A stretch of 64,000 bases of DNA from Pseudomonas brenneri (GTDB taxonomy: Bacteria; Pseudomonadota; Gammaproteobacteria; Pseudomonadales; Pseudomonadaceae): NCBI RefSeq assembly GCF_007858285.1, contig NZ_VFIL01000014.1:62001-126000 (forward strand), in the 5' to 3' direction. The notes beneath the pieces are model-generated. The model had not been told where the DNA came from. It searched no databases and saw nothing but the letters and a program-made list of their open reading frames with translations. Every line of letters begins with the position of its first letter. Positions within the stretch are counted from its first letter, which is position 1. Shown here one piece after another: positions 28,074-36,326 of this stretch. Made by a program: the position numbers and the translations under genes.

Positions 28074-28991
28074 ATGCAAAAGTTATCCACAGCCGTGAGT
28101 GCCGTACTGTTGTTAAGTGCTACCCAGGTGTATGCCGACGCCCATTGCGAGACGGTGAAGATGGCCGATCCGGGTTGGAGCGACATTGCCGCCACCAATG
28201 CCATTACCGGCTTTTTATTGAACGGCATGGGTTACAAGGCCAAGGTCGACACCCTGGCGGTGCCGATTACCTTTGGTGGGCTCAAGGACGGCCAGGTGGA
28301 TGTGTTTATGGGCAACTGGATGCCGGCGCAGCAGGGTTTCTACGACAAGTTCGTGGCCAATGGCGATGTGGTGCAACTGGCCAAGAACCTCGAAGGCACA
28401 GAGTTCACCCTCGCGGTGCCGGACTATGTGTGGGAAGCCGGAGTGCATGACTTTGCCGACCTGAGTAAATTTGCCGACAAGTTCGACAAGAAGATCTATG
28501 GCATTGGCTCCGGCGCGCCGGCCAATCTCTCGCTGCACGAAATCATCAAGAAAAACGACTTTGAGCTGGGGCAGTGGAAACTGATCGAGTCCAGCGAACA
28601 GGCGATGCTCGCCGAAGTCTCCCGGGCGGTGAAGCGCGAGCGCTTCGTCACCTTCCTCGGCTGGACACCGCACCCAATGAACGTGCAACTGAAGATGCGT
28701 TACCTCAAGGGCGGGGAAAAATACTTCGGCGACACCGGCAGCGTGTACACCCTGACGCGCAAAGGTTATGCACAGGCCTGCCCGAATGTGGCCAGACTGC
28801 TGACCAACCTTAAATTTACCCAGGACATGGAGAACAGCATCATGGCCGAGGTGGTGAACAACAAGGTCAGCAATAGCGAAGCGGCGAAGGCGTGGATCAA
28901 GGCCAACCCGGCGGTATTGGACACGTGGCTGGAGGGGGTTCAAACCCTCGATGGCCAGGACGCATTGGCGGCGGTCAAAGCCAAACTCTAA
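28074..28991 (+). CDS. choX: Choline ABC transporter substrate-binding protein
   Basis: Periplasmic binding protein for choline or a related quaternary amine. The 305-residue protein has a Sec signal peptide (about residues 1-21, cleavage after QVYA) and the type II OpuAC-like fold, including KMADPGWSDIAATNA and the VFMGNWMPAQQ segment whose Trp is part of the aromatic cage in ChoX. GAGGGGAAGG precedes the ATG. It lies 19 bases after betC. No permease or ATPase genes (choV/choW type) follow; a REPIN and a SulP gene come next, so it must use a transporter encoded elsewhere. Confidence 0.93.
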   Translation: MQKLSTAVSAVLLLSATQVYADAHCETVKMADPGWSDIAATNAITGFLLNGMGYKAKVDTLAVPITFGGLKDGQVDVFMGNWMPAQQGFYDKFVANGDVVQLAKNLEGTEFTLAVPDYVWEAGVHDFADLSKFADKFDKKIYGIGSGAPANLSLHEIIKKNDFELGQWKLIESSEQAMLAEVSRAVKRERFVTFLGWTPHPMNVQLKMRYLKGGEKYFGDTGSVYTLTRKGYAQACPNVARLLTNLKFTQDMENSIMAEVVNNKVSNSEAAKAWIKANPAVLDTWLEGVQTLDGQDALAAVKAKL

Positions 28992-29002
28992 AACCCATCC
29001 CC

Positions 29003-29102
29003 TGTAGGGGCCGGCTTGCCGGCGAAGCACTCGAAAACGCCGCGTTTTTTCAGACAACCCGCGTTATCGTTACCCATCTTCGCGAGCAAGCTCGCTCCTA
29101 CA
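29003..29102. repeat. REPIN between choX and the SulP gene
   Basis: TGTAGGGGCCGGCTTGCCGGCGAA on the left and TTCGCGAGCAAGCTCGCTCCTACA on the right are imperfect inverted REP units. The interior carries CCGCGTTATCGTT, also found (in reverse) inside the REPIN at 20644-20743. Confidence 0.85.
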
Positions 29103-29118
29103 GTATTTCGAGCGATCC

Positions 29119-30681
29119 ATGTCCCGGCCCCACACTCTGCTCCCATTCCTGCGCTGGCTACCACGCCAGACCCGCGCCAGCGTCAGCCGGGATGCGCTGG
29201 TCGGCCTCAGCGGCGCGGTGCTGGCCTTGCCGCAATCGATCGCCTATGCCCTGATCGCCGGCCTGCCTCCCGAATACGGCCTGTATGCAGCGATCATCCC
29301 GGTGCTGATTGCCTGCCTGTGGGGCTCGTCCTGGCATCTGATCTGCGGCCCGACGGCAGCGATTTCCATTGTGCTCTACGCCAGTATCAGTCCGCTGGCG
29401 GTGCCCGGCTCCCAGGACTACATCACCCTGATCCTGCTGCTGACGTTTCTGGCCGGGGTCTTCCAATGGCTATTGGGCATGCTGCGCTTTGGCGCATTGG
29501 TCAATTTCGTCTCCCATTCCGTCGTGCTCGGCTTCACCCTCGGCGCTGCGGTGGTCATTGCCCTGGGCCAATTACCCAACCTGATGGGGCTGGACCTGCC
29601 CAGCCAGGGCACGGCGTTCAACAGCCTGCTGGCGTTGATCGACCACGGCGGCGAGTGGGATCGCCCCTCACTGGCCCTTGGGCTCGGCACCTTGCTGGTG
29701 GGCGTGCTGCTCAAATACTGGGCGCCGCGCTGGCCGAGCCTGCTGATTGCGCTGGTCCTGGGCAGCCTGGCGGCGTGGTTGTGGCCGGCGATGTTCGGGC
29801 ATGTGGCGCGGGTCAGTGCGTTTGTCGGCCAACTGCCGCCGTTCAGCCCATTGCCGCTGGATGTGGACATGATCCTGCGCCTGCTGCCCAGTGCCGTGGC
29901 GGTGGGCATGCTGGGGCTGGTGACCAGCCTGTCGATTGCCCGCTCGCTGTCGGCGCGTTCGCAGCAATTGCTCGACGCCAATCAGGAAGTGCGTGCCCAA
30001 GGCTTATCCAACATCGTCGGCGGATTTTTCTCGGGCTACCTGTCGGCCGGTTCCTTCACCCGCTCGGGCCTGAGTTATGAGGCGGGCGCCTGTTCGCCGC
30101 TGGCGGGGGTATTTTCGGCATTGTGGGTCGCGCTGTTTGCGCTGTTCGGCGCGACGTTGATTGCGCACATTCCAATCCCGAGCATGGCCGCCAGCATCCT
30201 GTTGATCTGCTGGGGCCTGGTGGATCATCGCGGCATCCGCGCGTTGTGGCGGGTCAGCCGGGCAGAGTGTGTGGTGATGGGCCTGACCTGCCTGGCCACG
30301 CTGCTGCTGGAGTTGCAAACGGCGATCTATGCCGGGGTGCTGGCGTCGCTGTTTTTCTACCTCAAGCGGACGTCGCAGCCGCGGGTCCAGCAGTTGCGTG
30401 ACGGTGAAGACGATGTGTTGCGGGTCGGCGGCTCGATTTTCTTTGGCGCCAGCCATTACCTGCAAGTGCGCTTGCAGCGCCTGCAAGGCCAGCGGGTGGT
30501 GATCGAGGCGCAGCAGATCAACTTTATCGACTATTCCGGGGTGGAGATGCTGCACCAGGAAGCACGCCGGTTGCGCGGGTTGGGGCGTAGCCTGACGTTG
30601 CGCCGGGCGCGGCCGCAGGTGGTCGAGGAGTTGAAGAAACTGGAAGGGGCCGACAAGTGCCCGATCCATTTCGAAGACTGA
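29119..30681 (+). CDS. SulP-family anion transporter with STAS domain
   Basis: A 520-residue inner-membrane transporter of the SulP/SLC26 family. The N-terminal signature VGLSGAVLALPQSIAYALIAGLPPE is followed by 10-12 membrane segments; a STAS domain occupies about residues 435-515 (QQINFIDYSGVEMLHQEARRL). It lies in the same direction as betC-choX, separated by a REPIN. In this setting it may import choline-O-sulfate or export the sulfate released by BetC; both are inference. It is distinct from the SulP gene at the left edge. Confidence 0.9.
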   Translation: MSRPHTLLPFLRWLPRQTRASVSRDALVGLSGAVLALPQSIAYALIAGLPPEYGLYAAIIPVLIACLWGSSWHLICGPTAAISIVLYASISPLAVPGSQDYITLILLLTFLAGVFQWLLGMLRFGALVNFVSHSVVLGFTLGAAVVIALGQLPNLMGLDLPSQGTAFNSLLALIDHGGEWDRPSLALGLGTLLVGVLLKYWAPRWPSLLIALVLGSLAAWLWPAMFGHVARVSAFVGQLPPFSPLPLDVDMILRLLPSAVAVGMLGLVTSLSIARSLSARSQQLLDANQEVRAQGLSNIVGGFFSGYLSAGSFTRSGLSYEAGACSPLAGVFSALWVALFALFGATLIAHIPIPSMAASILLICWGLVDHRGIRALWRVSRAECVVMGLTCLATLLLELQTAIYAGVLASLFFYLKRTSQPRVQQLRDGEDDVLRVGGSIFFGASHYLQVRLQRLQGQRVVIEAQQINFIDYSGVEMLHQEARRLRGLGRSLTLRRARPQVVEELKKLEGADKCPIHFED

Positions 30682-30694
30682 CACGGTCAAACAC

Positions 30695-30783
30695 TGTAGG
30701 AGCTGGCTTGCCTGCGATAGCGGTGTATCAGTTGGCACATCCGGCGCTGACCCACCGCTATCGCAGGCAAGCCAGCTCCCACA
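30695..30783. repeat. REPIN with 30-base arms
   Basis: GTAGGAGCTGGCTTGCCTGC and the ten bases after it (30696-30725) pair with 30753-30782 with one mismatch, around an interior of about 27 bases. It separates convergent SulP and aroE genes and could act as a terminator for both. Confidence 0.88.
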
Positions 30784-30789
30784 TTAGAA

Positions 30790-31614
30790 TTAGTTAGCCG
30801 CCAGTAGTTTGCGCAGTTCAGCCAGCACCGGCGCCGAATCCGGCCGCACGCCACGCCACAGATAGAAGGCTTCCGCCGCCTGCTCCACCAGCATGCCCAA
30901 GCCGTCCATCGCCACCACGGCGCCGTGCCCTGTGGCCCAGCGGCAGAATGCGGTCGGCTCCTTGGCGTACATCATGTCGTAGCAAAAGGTCTTGCCTGGT
31001 TCGATCAAGCTACTGGCAATCGGCGGTACATCGCCTGACAGACTGGCCGAGGTGGCATTGATGATCAGGTCCACCGGCTCACTCAGCCAATCAAAACCGC
31101 TGGCGGACACCGGCCCCAAGTCGTCGAACAGCTCGGCCAGCAGCTCGGCTTTTTCCACGGTGCGGTTGGCGATGATCAGCGAAGCGGGTTGTTGCGCCAG
31201 CAGTGGCTCCAGTGCTCCGCGCACCGCGCCACCGGCGCCGAGCAGCAGGATGCGCTTGCCCGCCAGGCTCAGGCCGGCATTGACGGTCAGGTCGCGTACC
31301 AGGCCGGCGCCATCGGTGTTATCGCCCAACAGGCTGCCATCGGCCAGCTTGCTCAGGGTGTTCACCGCGCCGGCACGCTGGGCGCGCTCGGTCAGGGCAT
31401 TGGCCAGGCGATAGGCTTCTTCCTTGAACGGTACGGTGACGTTGGCGCCGCGCCCTTGCTGGAAAAATTCGCGAGCGCAGCCGGTGAAATCCTCCAGTGG
31501 CGCCAGCAACGTGCTGTAGTCCAACGCCTCACCGGTCTGCTCGGCAAACAGGCGATGAATCAGCGGCGACTTGCTGTGACCGATGGGGTTGCCGAACACC
31601 ACATAACGATCCAT
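30790..31614 (-). CDS. aroE: Shikimate dehydrogenase
   Basis: Reduces 3-dehydroshikimate with NADPH in the shikimate pathway. The 274-residue protein shows the substrate site VFGNPIGHSKSPLIH, the catalytic Lys in NVTVPFKEEAYRLA, the nucleotide-binding LLGAGGAVRGAL and the C-terminal GLGMLVEQAAEAF. Its start overlaps the hemF stop by one base, so the two are cotranscribed, as in P. aeruginosa. Confidence 0.97.
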   Translation of the reverse strand: MDRYVVFGNPIGHSKSPLIHRLFAEQTGEALDYSTLLAPLEDFTGCAREFFQQGRGANVTVPFKEEAYRLANALTERAQRAGAVNTLSKLADGSLLGDNTDGAGLVRDLTVNAGLSLAGKRILLLGAGGAVRGALEPLLAQQPASLIIANRTVEKAELLAELFDDLGPVSASGFDWLSEPVDLIINATSASLSGDVPPIASSLIEPGKTFCYDMMYAKEPTAFCRWATGHGAVVAMDGLGMLVEQAAEAFYLWRGVRPDSAPVLAELRKLLAAN

Positions 31615-32546
31615 CAGCTGGCCACCTGGGGCGCAGCAAGGCCGAGCCAGTCACGGTCTTGCAGGAAGTAGTCGGTCAGGCGGGCTTCTTCGCTGCCGGC
31701 GGTAGCCTTCCAGTCATAGCTCCAGCGCACTTGCGGTGGCAGCGACATCAGGATCGACTCGGTACGCCCACCCGACTGCAGGCCAAACAGCGTGCCACGG
31801 TCGTAGACCAGGTTGAATTCCACATAGCGACCCCGGCGGAACTCCTGGAACTGGCGCTGCTCCTCGGTGTAGGCCATCGCTTGACGGCGCTGGACGATCG
31901 GCAGGTAGGCGTCGATGTAGGCATCGCCAATGGCACGTATGAAGGCGAAGCAGGTGTCGAAGTCCCATTCGTTCAAGTCATCGAAGAACAGGCCGCCGAT
32001 ACCACGGGGCTCGTTGCGATGCTTGATGTGGAAGTAGCTGTCGCACCAGGCCTTGTAGCGTGGGTAAACGTCTGCACCGAACGGCGCGCAGGCCTGCTCG
32101 GCCACGCGGTGCCAGTGGATGCAGTCCTCTTCGTTGCCGTAGTAGGGCGTCAGGTCGAAGCCGCCACCGAACCACCACACCGGTTCTTCACCTTCCTTCT
32201 CGGCGATGAAAAATCGCACATTGGCGTGGGACGTCGGCACATGTGGGTTATGCGGGTGGATCACCAGCGATACGCCGAGGGCTTCAAAACCGCGTCCGGC
32301 GAGTTCCGGGCGGTGGGCGCTGGCGGACGGTGGCAGACCGCTGCCGAACACGTGGGAAAAGTTGACGCCGCCTTTCTCGATCACCGCGCCATTTTCGATC
32401 ACACGGGTGCGACCGCCGCCACCGGCAGGCCGGGTCCAGGCGTCTTCGATAAAGCGGGTATGCGTCTCGAAGGTTTCCAGGGCGCTGCAAATGCGGTCTT
32501 GCAGGTCGAGCAGGTAGGCTTTTACAGCCTCGGTGCGGGTAGTCAT
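31614..32546 (-). CDS. hemF: Oxygen-dependent coproporphyrinogen III oxidase
   Basis: Cytoplasmic heme-pathway enzyme converting coproporphyrinogen III to protoporphyrinogen IX with O2. The 310-residue length is typical. Conserved HemF segments are GGGGRTRVIENGAVIEKGGVN near residue 40, HPHNPHVPTSHANVRFF, WWFGGGFDLTPYYG, and KHRNEPRGIGGLFFDD, including the proposed catalytic Asp and Arg. It precedes aroE with a one-base overlap and diverges from qor over about 160 bases. The promoter lies in that gap. Confidence 0.97.
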   Translation of the reverse strand: MTTRTEAVKAYLLDLQDRICSALETFETHTRFIEDAWTRPAGGGGRTRVIENGAVIEKGGVNFSHVFGSGLPPSASAHRPELAGRGFEALGVSLVIHPHNPHVPTSHANVRFFIAEKEGEEPVWWFGGGFDLTPYYGNEEDCIHWHRVAEQACAPFGADVYPRYKAWCDSYFHIKHRNEPRGIGGLFFDDLNEWDFDTCFAFIRAIGDAYIDAYLPIVQRRQAMAYTEEQRQFQEFRRGRYVEFNLVYDRGTLFGLQSGGRTESILMSLPPQVRWSYDWKATAGSEEARLTDYFLQDRDWLGLAAPQVAS

Positions 32547-32706
32547 GGCATCACCTTGAATCGGGCAAAGCTACGCGAGGCCATTGGGCGTCGGCGGCAA
32601 AGGGGCGCACAGGATACCACCGCGCCGGGCGCTGCCACAGTTGACGAAGATCAAGCATAGGAGTCCGATAGGAGCCCTTCACGAAATTGACTTGAGGACA
32701 GAGCAG

Positions 32707-33684
32707 ATGGCCAGACGTATCCAGTTCAGCGCCCACGGCGGCCCCGAAGTACTTGAGTATGTGGACTACACGCCGGCAGAACCGGGCCCGCAACAGGTCC
32801 GTGTGCGCAACAAGGCCATTGGCCTGAATTTTATCGACACCTATTACCGCAGCGGCCTGTATGCACCACCGGCCTTGCCCTCGGGCCTGGGCGCCGAAGG
32901 TGCTGGCGTGGTGGATGCGGTGGGCAGCGAAGTCACGCAGTTCAAGGTCGGCGACCGCGTGGCCTACGGCAGCGGCCCACTGGGTGCCTATAGCGAACTG
33001 CATGTGCTACCCGCGGCCAACCTGGTGCATCTGCCAGACGCGATCAGCTTCGAACAGGCCGCTGGCGCCATGCTCAAGGGCCTGACGGTGCAATACCTGT
33101 TGCGCCAGACCTATGAACTCAAAGGCGGTGAAACCATTCTGTTCCACGCCGCTGCCGGTGGCGTCGGCTCCCTGGCCTGCCAATGGGCCAAGGCCCTGGG
33201 CGTGAAGCTGATCGGCACGGTCAGTTCGCCGGAAAAAGCCGCCTTGGCCAAATCCCTCGGCGCCTGGGAAACCATCGACTACAGCCATGAAAATGTCCCA
33301 CAGCGCGTGCTGGAGCTGACCGACGGCAAGAAGTGCCCGGTGGTGTATGACGGCGTGGGCAAGGACACCTGGCTCGCCTCACTGGACAGCGTCGCGCCCC
33401 GTGGCCTGCTGGTGAGTTTCGGCAATGCGTCGGGCGCGGTGGACGGGGTTAACCTGGGGATTCTGGCGGCGAAAGGCTCGCTGTACGTGACCCGGCCGAC
33501 GCTGGCGACCTACGCCAACAATCCGCAGAACCTGCAGGCCATGGCCGATGACCTGTTTGCCATGATCGAAAGTGGCAAGGTGCGGATTGATATCAACCAG
33601 CGTTATTCGTTGGCAGAGGCGGCGAAGGCGCAGGTGGAGTTGTCGGGGCGGCGGACCACTGGGTCGACCATTCTCTTGCCATAA
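32707..33684 (+). CDS. qor: NADPH:quinone reductase (zeta-crystallin-like)
   Basis: A 325-residue zinc-free medium-chain dehydrogenase/reductase that reduces quinones with NADPH. It shows GLNFIDTYYRSGLY, GLGAEGAGVVDAVGSEV, and the Rossmann motif HAAAGGVGSLACQWAKALG. GAGGA lies eight bases before the ATG at 32707; a longer frame starting at 32584 reaches into the hemF promoter region and is rejected. Gene order hemF/qor is the conserved one in Pseudomonas. Confidence 0.94.
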   Translation: MARRIQFSAHGGPEVLEYVDYTPAEPGPQQVRVRNKAIGLNFIDTYYRSGLYAPPALPSGLGAEGAGVVDAVGSEVTQFKVGDRVAYGSGPLGAYSELHVLPAANLVHLPDAISFEQAAGAMLKGLTVQYLLRQTYELKGGETILFHAAAGGVGSLACQWAKALGVKLIGTVSSPEKAALAKSLGAWETIDYSHENVPQRVLELTDGKKCPVVYDGVGKDTWLASLDSVAPRGLLVSFGNASGAVDGVNLGILAAKGSLYVTRPTLATYANNPQNLQAMADDLFAMIESGKVRIDINQRYSLAEAAKAQVELSGRRTTGSTILLP

Positions 33685-33706
33685 GATCTCGGTTGTTTGG
33701 CAGACC

Positions 33707-33776
33707 GCTCCCACATTCGCCCGATTTCCAACATGGGAATGCGCTCGAATGTGGGAGCGGGCTTGCCCGCGATGGC
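33707..33776. repeat. REP element with a partial inverted partner
   Basis: GCTCCCACATTCG (33707-33719) pairs perfectly with CGAATGTGGGAGC (33746-33758), and the right unit continues into the full REP core GGGCTTGCCCGCGATGGC. It lies between convergent qor and tsaC. Confidence 0.82.
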
Positions 33777-33788
33777 TGCACCGCGGTC

Positions 33789-34346
33789 TCAAGACGGGCG
33801 CCGCACCTCGCCCGTTGCCAGATCCCGAATCAAACTCGGGTTCTTGCGCCCACCCAGGCTGCCACCCAACACCAGATCCACCTGACCACGGAAATACTGC
33901 TCCACCCGGATCCGCGAACGCGCCGCCGGTCGGCCTTGTGGGTTGGCAGAGGTGGAAATCAGCGGCCCCACCAGCGAGCACAAATCGCGCACCAGCGGAT
34001 GATCACTGACCCGCAATGCCACCGTGTCATGCACACCGGTAATCCATTCAGGCAATAAGTCCTGGTGAGGCACCAGCCAGGTATTGGGCCCAGGCCAGGT
34101 ACTGGCCATGCGGTCGATCCAGGTGTCCGGGAAGTCTTCGAACAGAAAGTCGAATTGCCGGATATTGTCAGCGATCAGGATCAAGCCCTTGTCCACCGAG
34201 CGACCCTTGATCGCCAGCAAACGATCCACCGCGTCCTCGTTCCACGGATCGCAGCCCAGGCCCCACACGGCCTCGGTCGGATAGGCAATCACCGCGCCTG
34301 CGCGAACCTCTCGTGCGGCTTGTTGCACACGCCACCTGTTGACCAT
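33789..34346 (-). CDS. tsaC: Threonylcarbamoyl-AMP synthase
   Basis: Makes threonylcarbamoyl-AMP from threonine, bicarbonate and ATP for the t6A37 modification of ANN-decoding tRNAs. The 185-residue single-domain YrdC fold is typical: VIAYPTEAVWGLGCDP, KGRSVDKGLILIADN with the nucleotide-binding KxR/S region, and LISTSANPQG. Length matches TsaC rather than the longer Sua5. It lies 54 bases after dprA in the same direction, the conserved dprA-tsaC pairing. Confidence 0.96.
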   Translation of the reverse strand: MVNRWRVQQAAREVRAGAVIAYPTEAVWGLGCDPWNEDAVDRLLAIKGRSVDKGLILIADNIRQFDFLFEDFPDTWIDRMASTWPGPNTWLVPHQDLLPEWITGVHDTVALRVSDHPLVRDLCSLVGPLISTSANPQGRPAARSRIRVEQYFRGQVDLVLGGSLGGRKNPSLIRDLATGEVRRPS

Positions 34347-34400
34347 TACTTACTCTCCGGACTAAAGCTCTGCGCAGTTTACCGATCTTCGTTACAAAAC

Positions 34401-35495
34401 CTAACTGCGCGCAAACCAGCGGCCACTTTCGCAGATCACCCGGCCCGCAAGCTCCAGTTCGGTGAGGCTCGCCAACACCTGGGACAAGGTCTGGCCACTG
34501 GCAATGGCCAAGCCTTCGCTGGTCTGGGGCGCGGCGTGCAACAGCGCCACCAGCGGATGGGTCACCGCCATTGGCGCAGGCCGCGATAACGCCTGCCAAC
34601 CGCGCAATCCTTCAAGGATGTGTTCGATGGTTTCCACCAGCACTGCGCCATCGCGGATCAATTGATGGCAGCCTCTGGCGCCGGGATGATGAATCGACCC
34701 CGGTATTGCATACACCTCGCGCCCCTGTTCGGCGGCCAGCCGTGCGGTGATCAGCGAACCACTGGCAACACTGGCCTCTACCACCAGCACGCCCAGGGAC
34801 AAGCCACTGATAATGCGGTTGCGCCGTGGGAAGTTACCGGCCTGGGGACCGGCGTCCAGTGGGAACTCGGAAACCACCGCGCTGCCCTGGGCAATCATCG
34901 CCTCGGCAAGCCGTCGGTGACGCTGTGGATAAAAATTTTCCAGGCCAGTGCCCAACACCCCGATTGTCTGACCACCGACATCTAATGCCGCTTGGTGGGC
35001 CGCCCCATCAATGCCCAGGGCCAGGCCGCTGGTGATGACAAAACCGGCACTCGCCAGGCTGCGGGAAAAGGCCGCCGCCGTATCCATTCCGGGCCTGGAC
35101 GCACGTCGGCTGCCAACCATGGCCAACTGCGGTTTTTCCAGGATGGCGGGGGTTCCGGCCACGAATAACAACGGTGGCGCGTCGTCCAACTCGGCCAGCA
35201 ACGCCGGGTAGTCGGGCTGGTCCCACATCAGCAAATGTTGGGCCGGACGCTCTAGCCAGGCCAATGCAACGCTGGCGCCATCGCGCACTTGCGCACTGCG
35301 CCGGGCCTCGGCGCAGGCTGCCGGCAACCCCAGCGAACGCCAGGCACTGGCTGGGGCGCCGATGGCTTTCGAGGCGCAGCCAAAGGCTTCGATCAATGTT
35401 TTGAAACGCCTGGGACCCAGCTCCGGCATGCGGTGCAAACGCAGACGGGCTTCGAGCTCGGCAGGGGAAATATCCGGGGTCTGGATTACTGACAT
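34401..35495 (-). CDS. dprA: DNA-processing protein A
   Basis: Binds incoming single-stranded DNA and loads RecA during natural transformation. The 364-residue protein has an N-terminal helical SAM-like part and the Rossmann-like DprA core with MVGSRRASRPG, TSGLALGIDGAAH and ALVVEASVASGSLITARLAAEQGREV-type segments, then a C-terminal winged-helix-like domain. AAGGAT lies about seven bases before the ATG at 35495. A perfect DnaA-box-like TGTGGATAA sits just upstream (35522-35530). The LysM gene usually found upstream is reduced to a remnant here. Confidence 0.95.
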   Translation of the reverse strand: MSVIQTPDISPAELEARLRLHRMPELGPRRFKTLIEAFGCASKAIGAPASAWRSLGLPAACAEARRSAQVRDGASVALAWLERPAQHLLMWDQPDYPALLAELDDAPPLLFVAGTPAILEKPQLAMVGSRRASRPGMDTAAAFSRSLASAGFVITSGLALGIDGAAHQAALDVGGQTIGVLGTGLENFYPQRHRRLAEAMIAQGSAVVSEFPLDAGPQAGNFPRRNRIISGLSLGVLVVEASVASGSLITARLAAEQGREVYAIPGSIHHPGARGCHQLIRDGAVLVETIEHILEGLRGWQALSRPAPMAVTHPLVALLHAAPQTSEGLAIASGQTLSQVLASLTELELAGRVICESGRWFARS

Positions 35496-35572
35496 ATGAT
35501 CATCCTTGATCAGGAACAAGCTGTGGATAACTCTGTTGGTAACTTCTTTAGCAGGCTAATTATTGCAACTGG

Positions 35573-35626
35573 TTATTGCCGCCCAACCTGGCGGCACGTT
35601 TTGAAGACGAGTAGCGATTTCCTCAC
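35573..35626 (-). pseudogene. Remnant of a LysM-domain (tsaP/PA0020-like) gene
   Basis: On the minus strand an AAAGGAGA ribosome binding site (around 35635-35642) is followed after eight bases by a GTG at 35626 and the codons MRKSLLVFKTCRQVGRQ, then TAA. MRKSLL followed by a hydrophobic stretch is, from memory, how the Pseudomonas LysM/TsaP precursor starts, and the def-[LysM gene]-dprA order is conserved in the genus. Here only about 270 bases separate dprA and def, so a gene of about 1 kb appears deleted, leaving its start. The right identity is inferred from position and six residues, so it remains tentative. Confidence 0.5.
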
Positions 35627-35762
35627 GGGGGCAATCTCCTTTATTATGTGCGTTCGCGTGAAATGCCTTGGCCTTCGCGGCTTGCGAGCGTTTCACACCG
35701 GCCATGCGGGTTGTACCCCGACGCCGATTTGCCTTTACCTCACATGTGCAGCAATTACGCTT

Positions 35763-36269
35763 ATGGCTATTTTGAACATCCTCGAATTCCCGGACTCGCG
35801 CCTGCGCACTATCGCCAAACCGGTGGCCGTAGTGGACGACAAGGTTCGTCAGTTGGTCGATGACATGTTTGAAACAATGTATGAAGCCCCGGGCATCGGC
35901 CTTGCCGCGACCCAGGTCAACGTGCACCTGCGCGTGGTGGTCATGGACCTGTCCGAAGACCGCAGCGAACCGATGGTGTACATCAACCCCGAGTTCGAGC
36001 CGTTGACCGAAGAGATGGGCGAGTACCAGGAAGGTTGCCTGTCGGTGCCGGAGTTCTACGAGAACGTCGAACGCCCGCTGCGCGTCAAGATCAAGGCCCT
36101 GGACCGCGACGGCAAGCCATTCGAGCTGATTGCCGAAGGCCTGCTGGCGGTGTGTATCCAGCATGAGTGTGACCACCTCAACGGCAAGCTGTTTGTCGAT
36201 TACCTGTCCACGCTCAAACGCGACCGGATCAAGAAGAAACTGGAAAAGAAGCATCGCCAGCAAGCTTGA
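35763..36269 (+). CDS. def: Peptide deformylase
   Basis: Removes the formyl group from nascent N-termini. The 168-residue metalloenzyme has all three family motifs: GIGLAATQV, EGCLSVP with the metal-binding Cys, and HECDHLNG with the metal-binding His pair and catalytic Glu. The start MAILNILEFPDSRL is set by family comparison; the preceding bases show no good ribosome binding site, and a long in-frame extension from 35496 would read through the intergenic region. It is separated from fmt by an intrinsic terminator. Confidence 0.97.
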   Translation: MAILNILEFPDSRLRTIAKPVAVVDDKVRQLVDDMFETMYEAPGIGLAATQVNVHLRVVVMDLSEDRSEPMVYINPEFEPLTEEMGEYQEGCLSVPEFYENVERPLRVKIKALDRDGKPFELIAEGLLAVCIQHECDHLNGKLFVDYLSTLKRDRIKKKLEKKHRQQA

Positions 36270-36281
36270 TTCCCTTCTTTC

Positions 36282-36311
36282 AAAGGCTTGCTCCGGCAAG
36301 CCTTTTTCTTT
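36282..36311 (+). terminator. Intrinsic terminator between def and fmt
   Basis: AAAGGCTTGC-TCCG-GCAAGCCTTT forms a 10-base stem followed by a T-rich run (TTCTTTT). It would end def transcripts partly or fully before fmt. Confidence 0.85.
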
Positions 36312-36326
36312 TGTGAGACGTTTCCC

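Noticed and set aside
35496..36269. A 257-residue version of peptide deformylase with an 89-residue N-terminal extension
   Set aside because: The extension has no similarity to any deformylase, covers the dprA-def gap including the LysM-gene remnant, and lacks a ribosome binding site. The standard MAILNILEFP start is at 35763.
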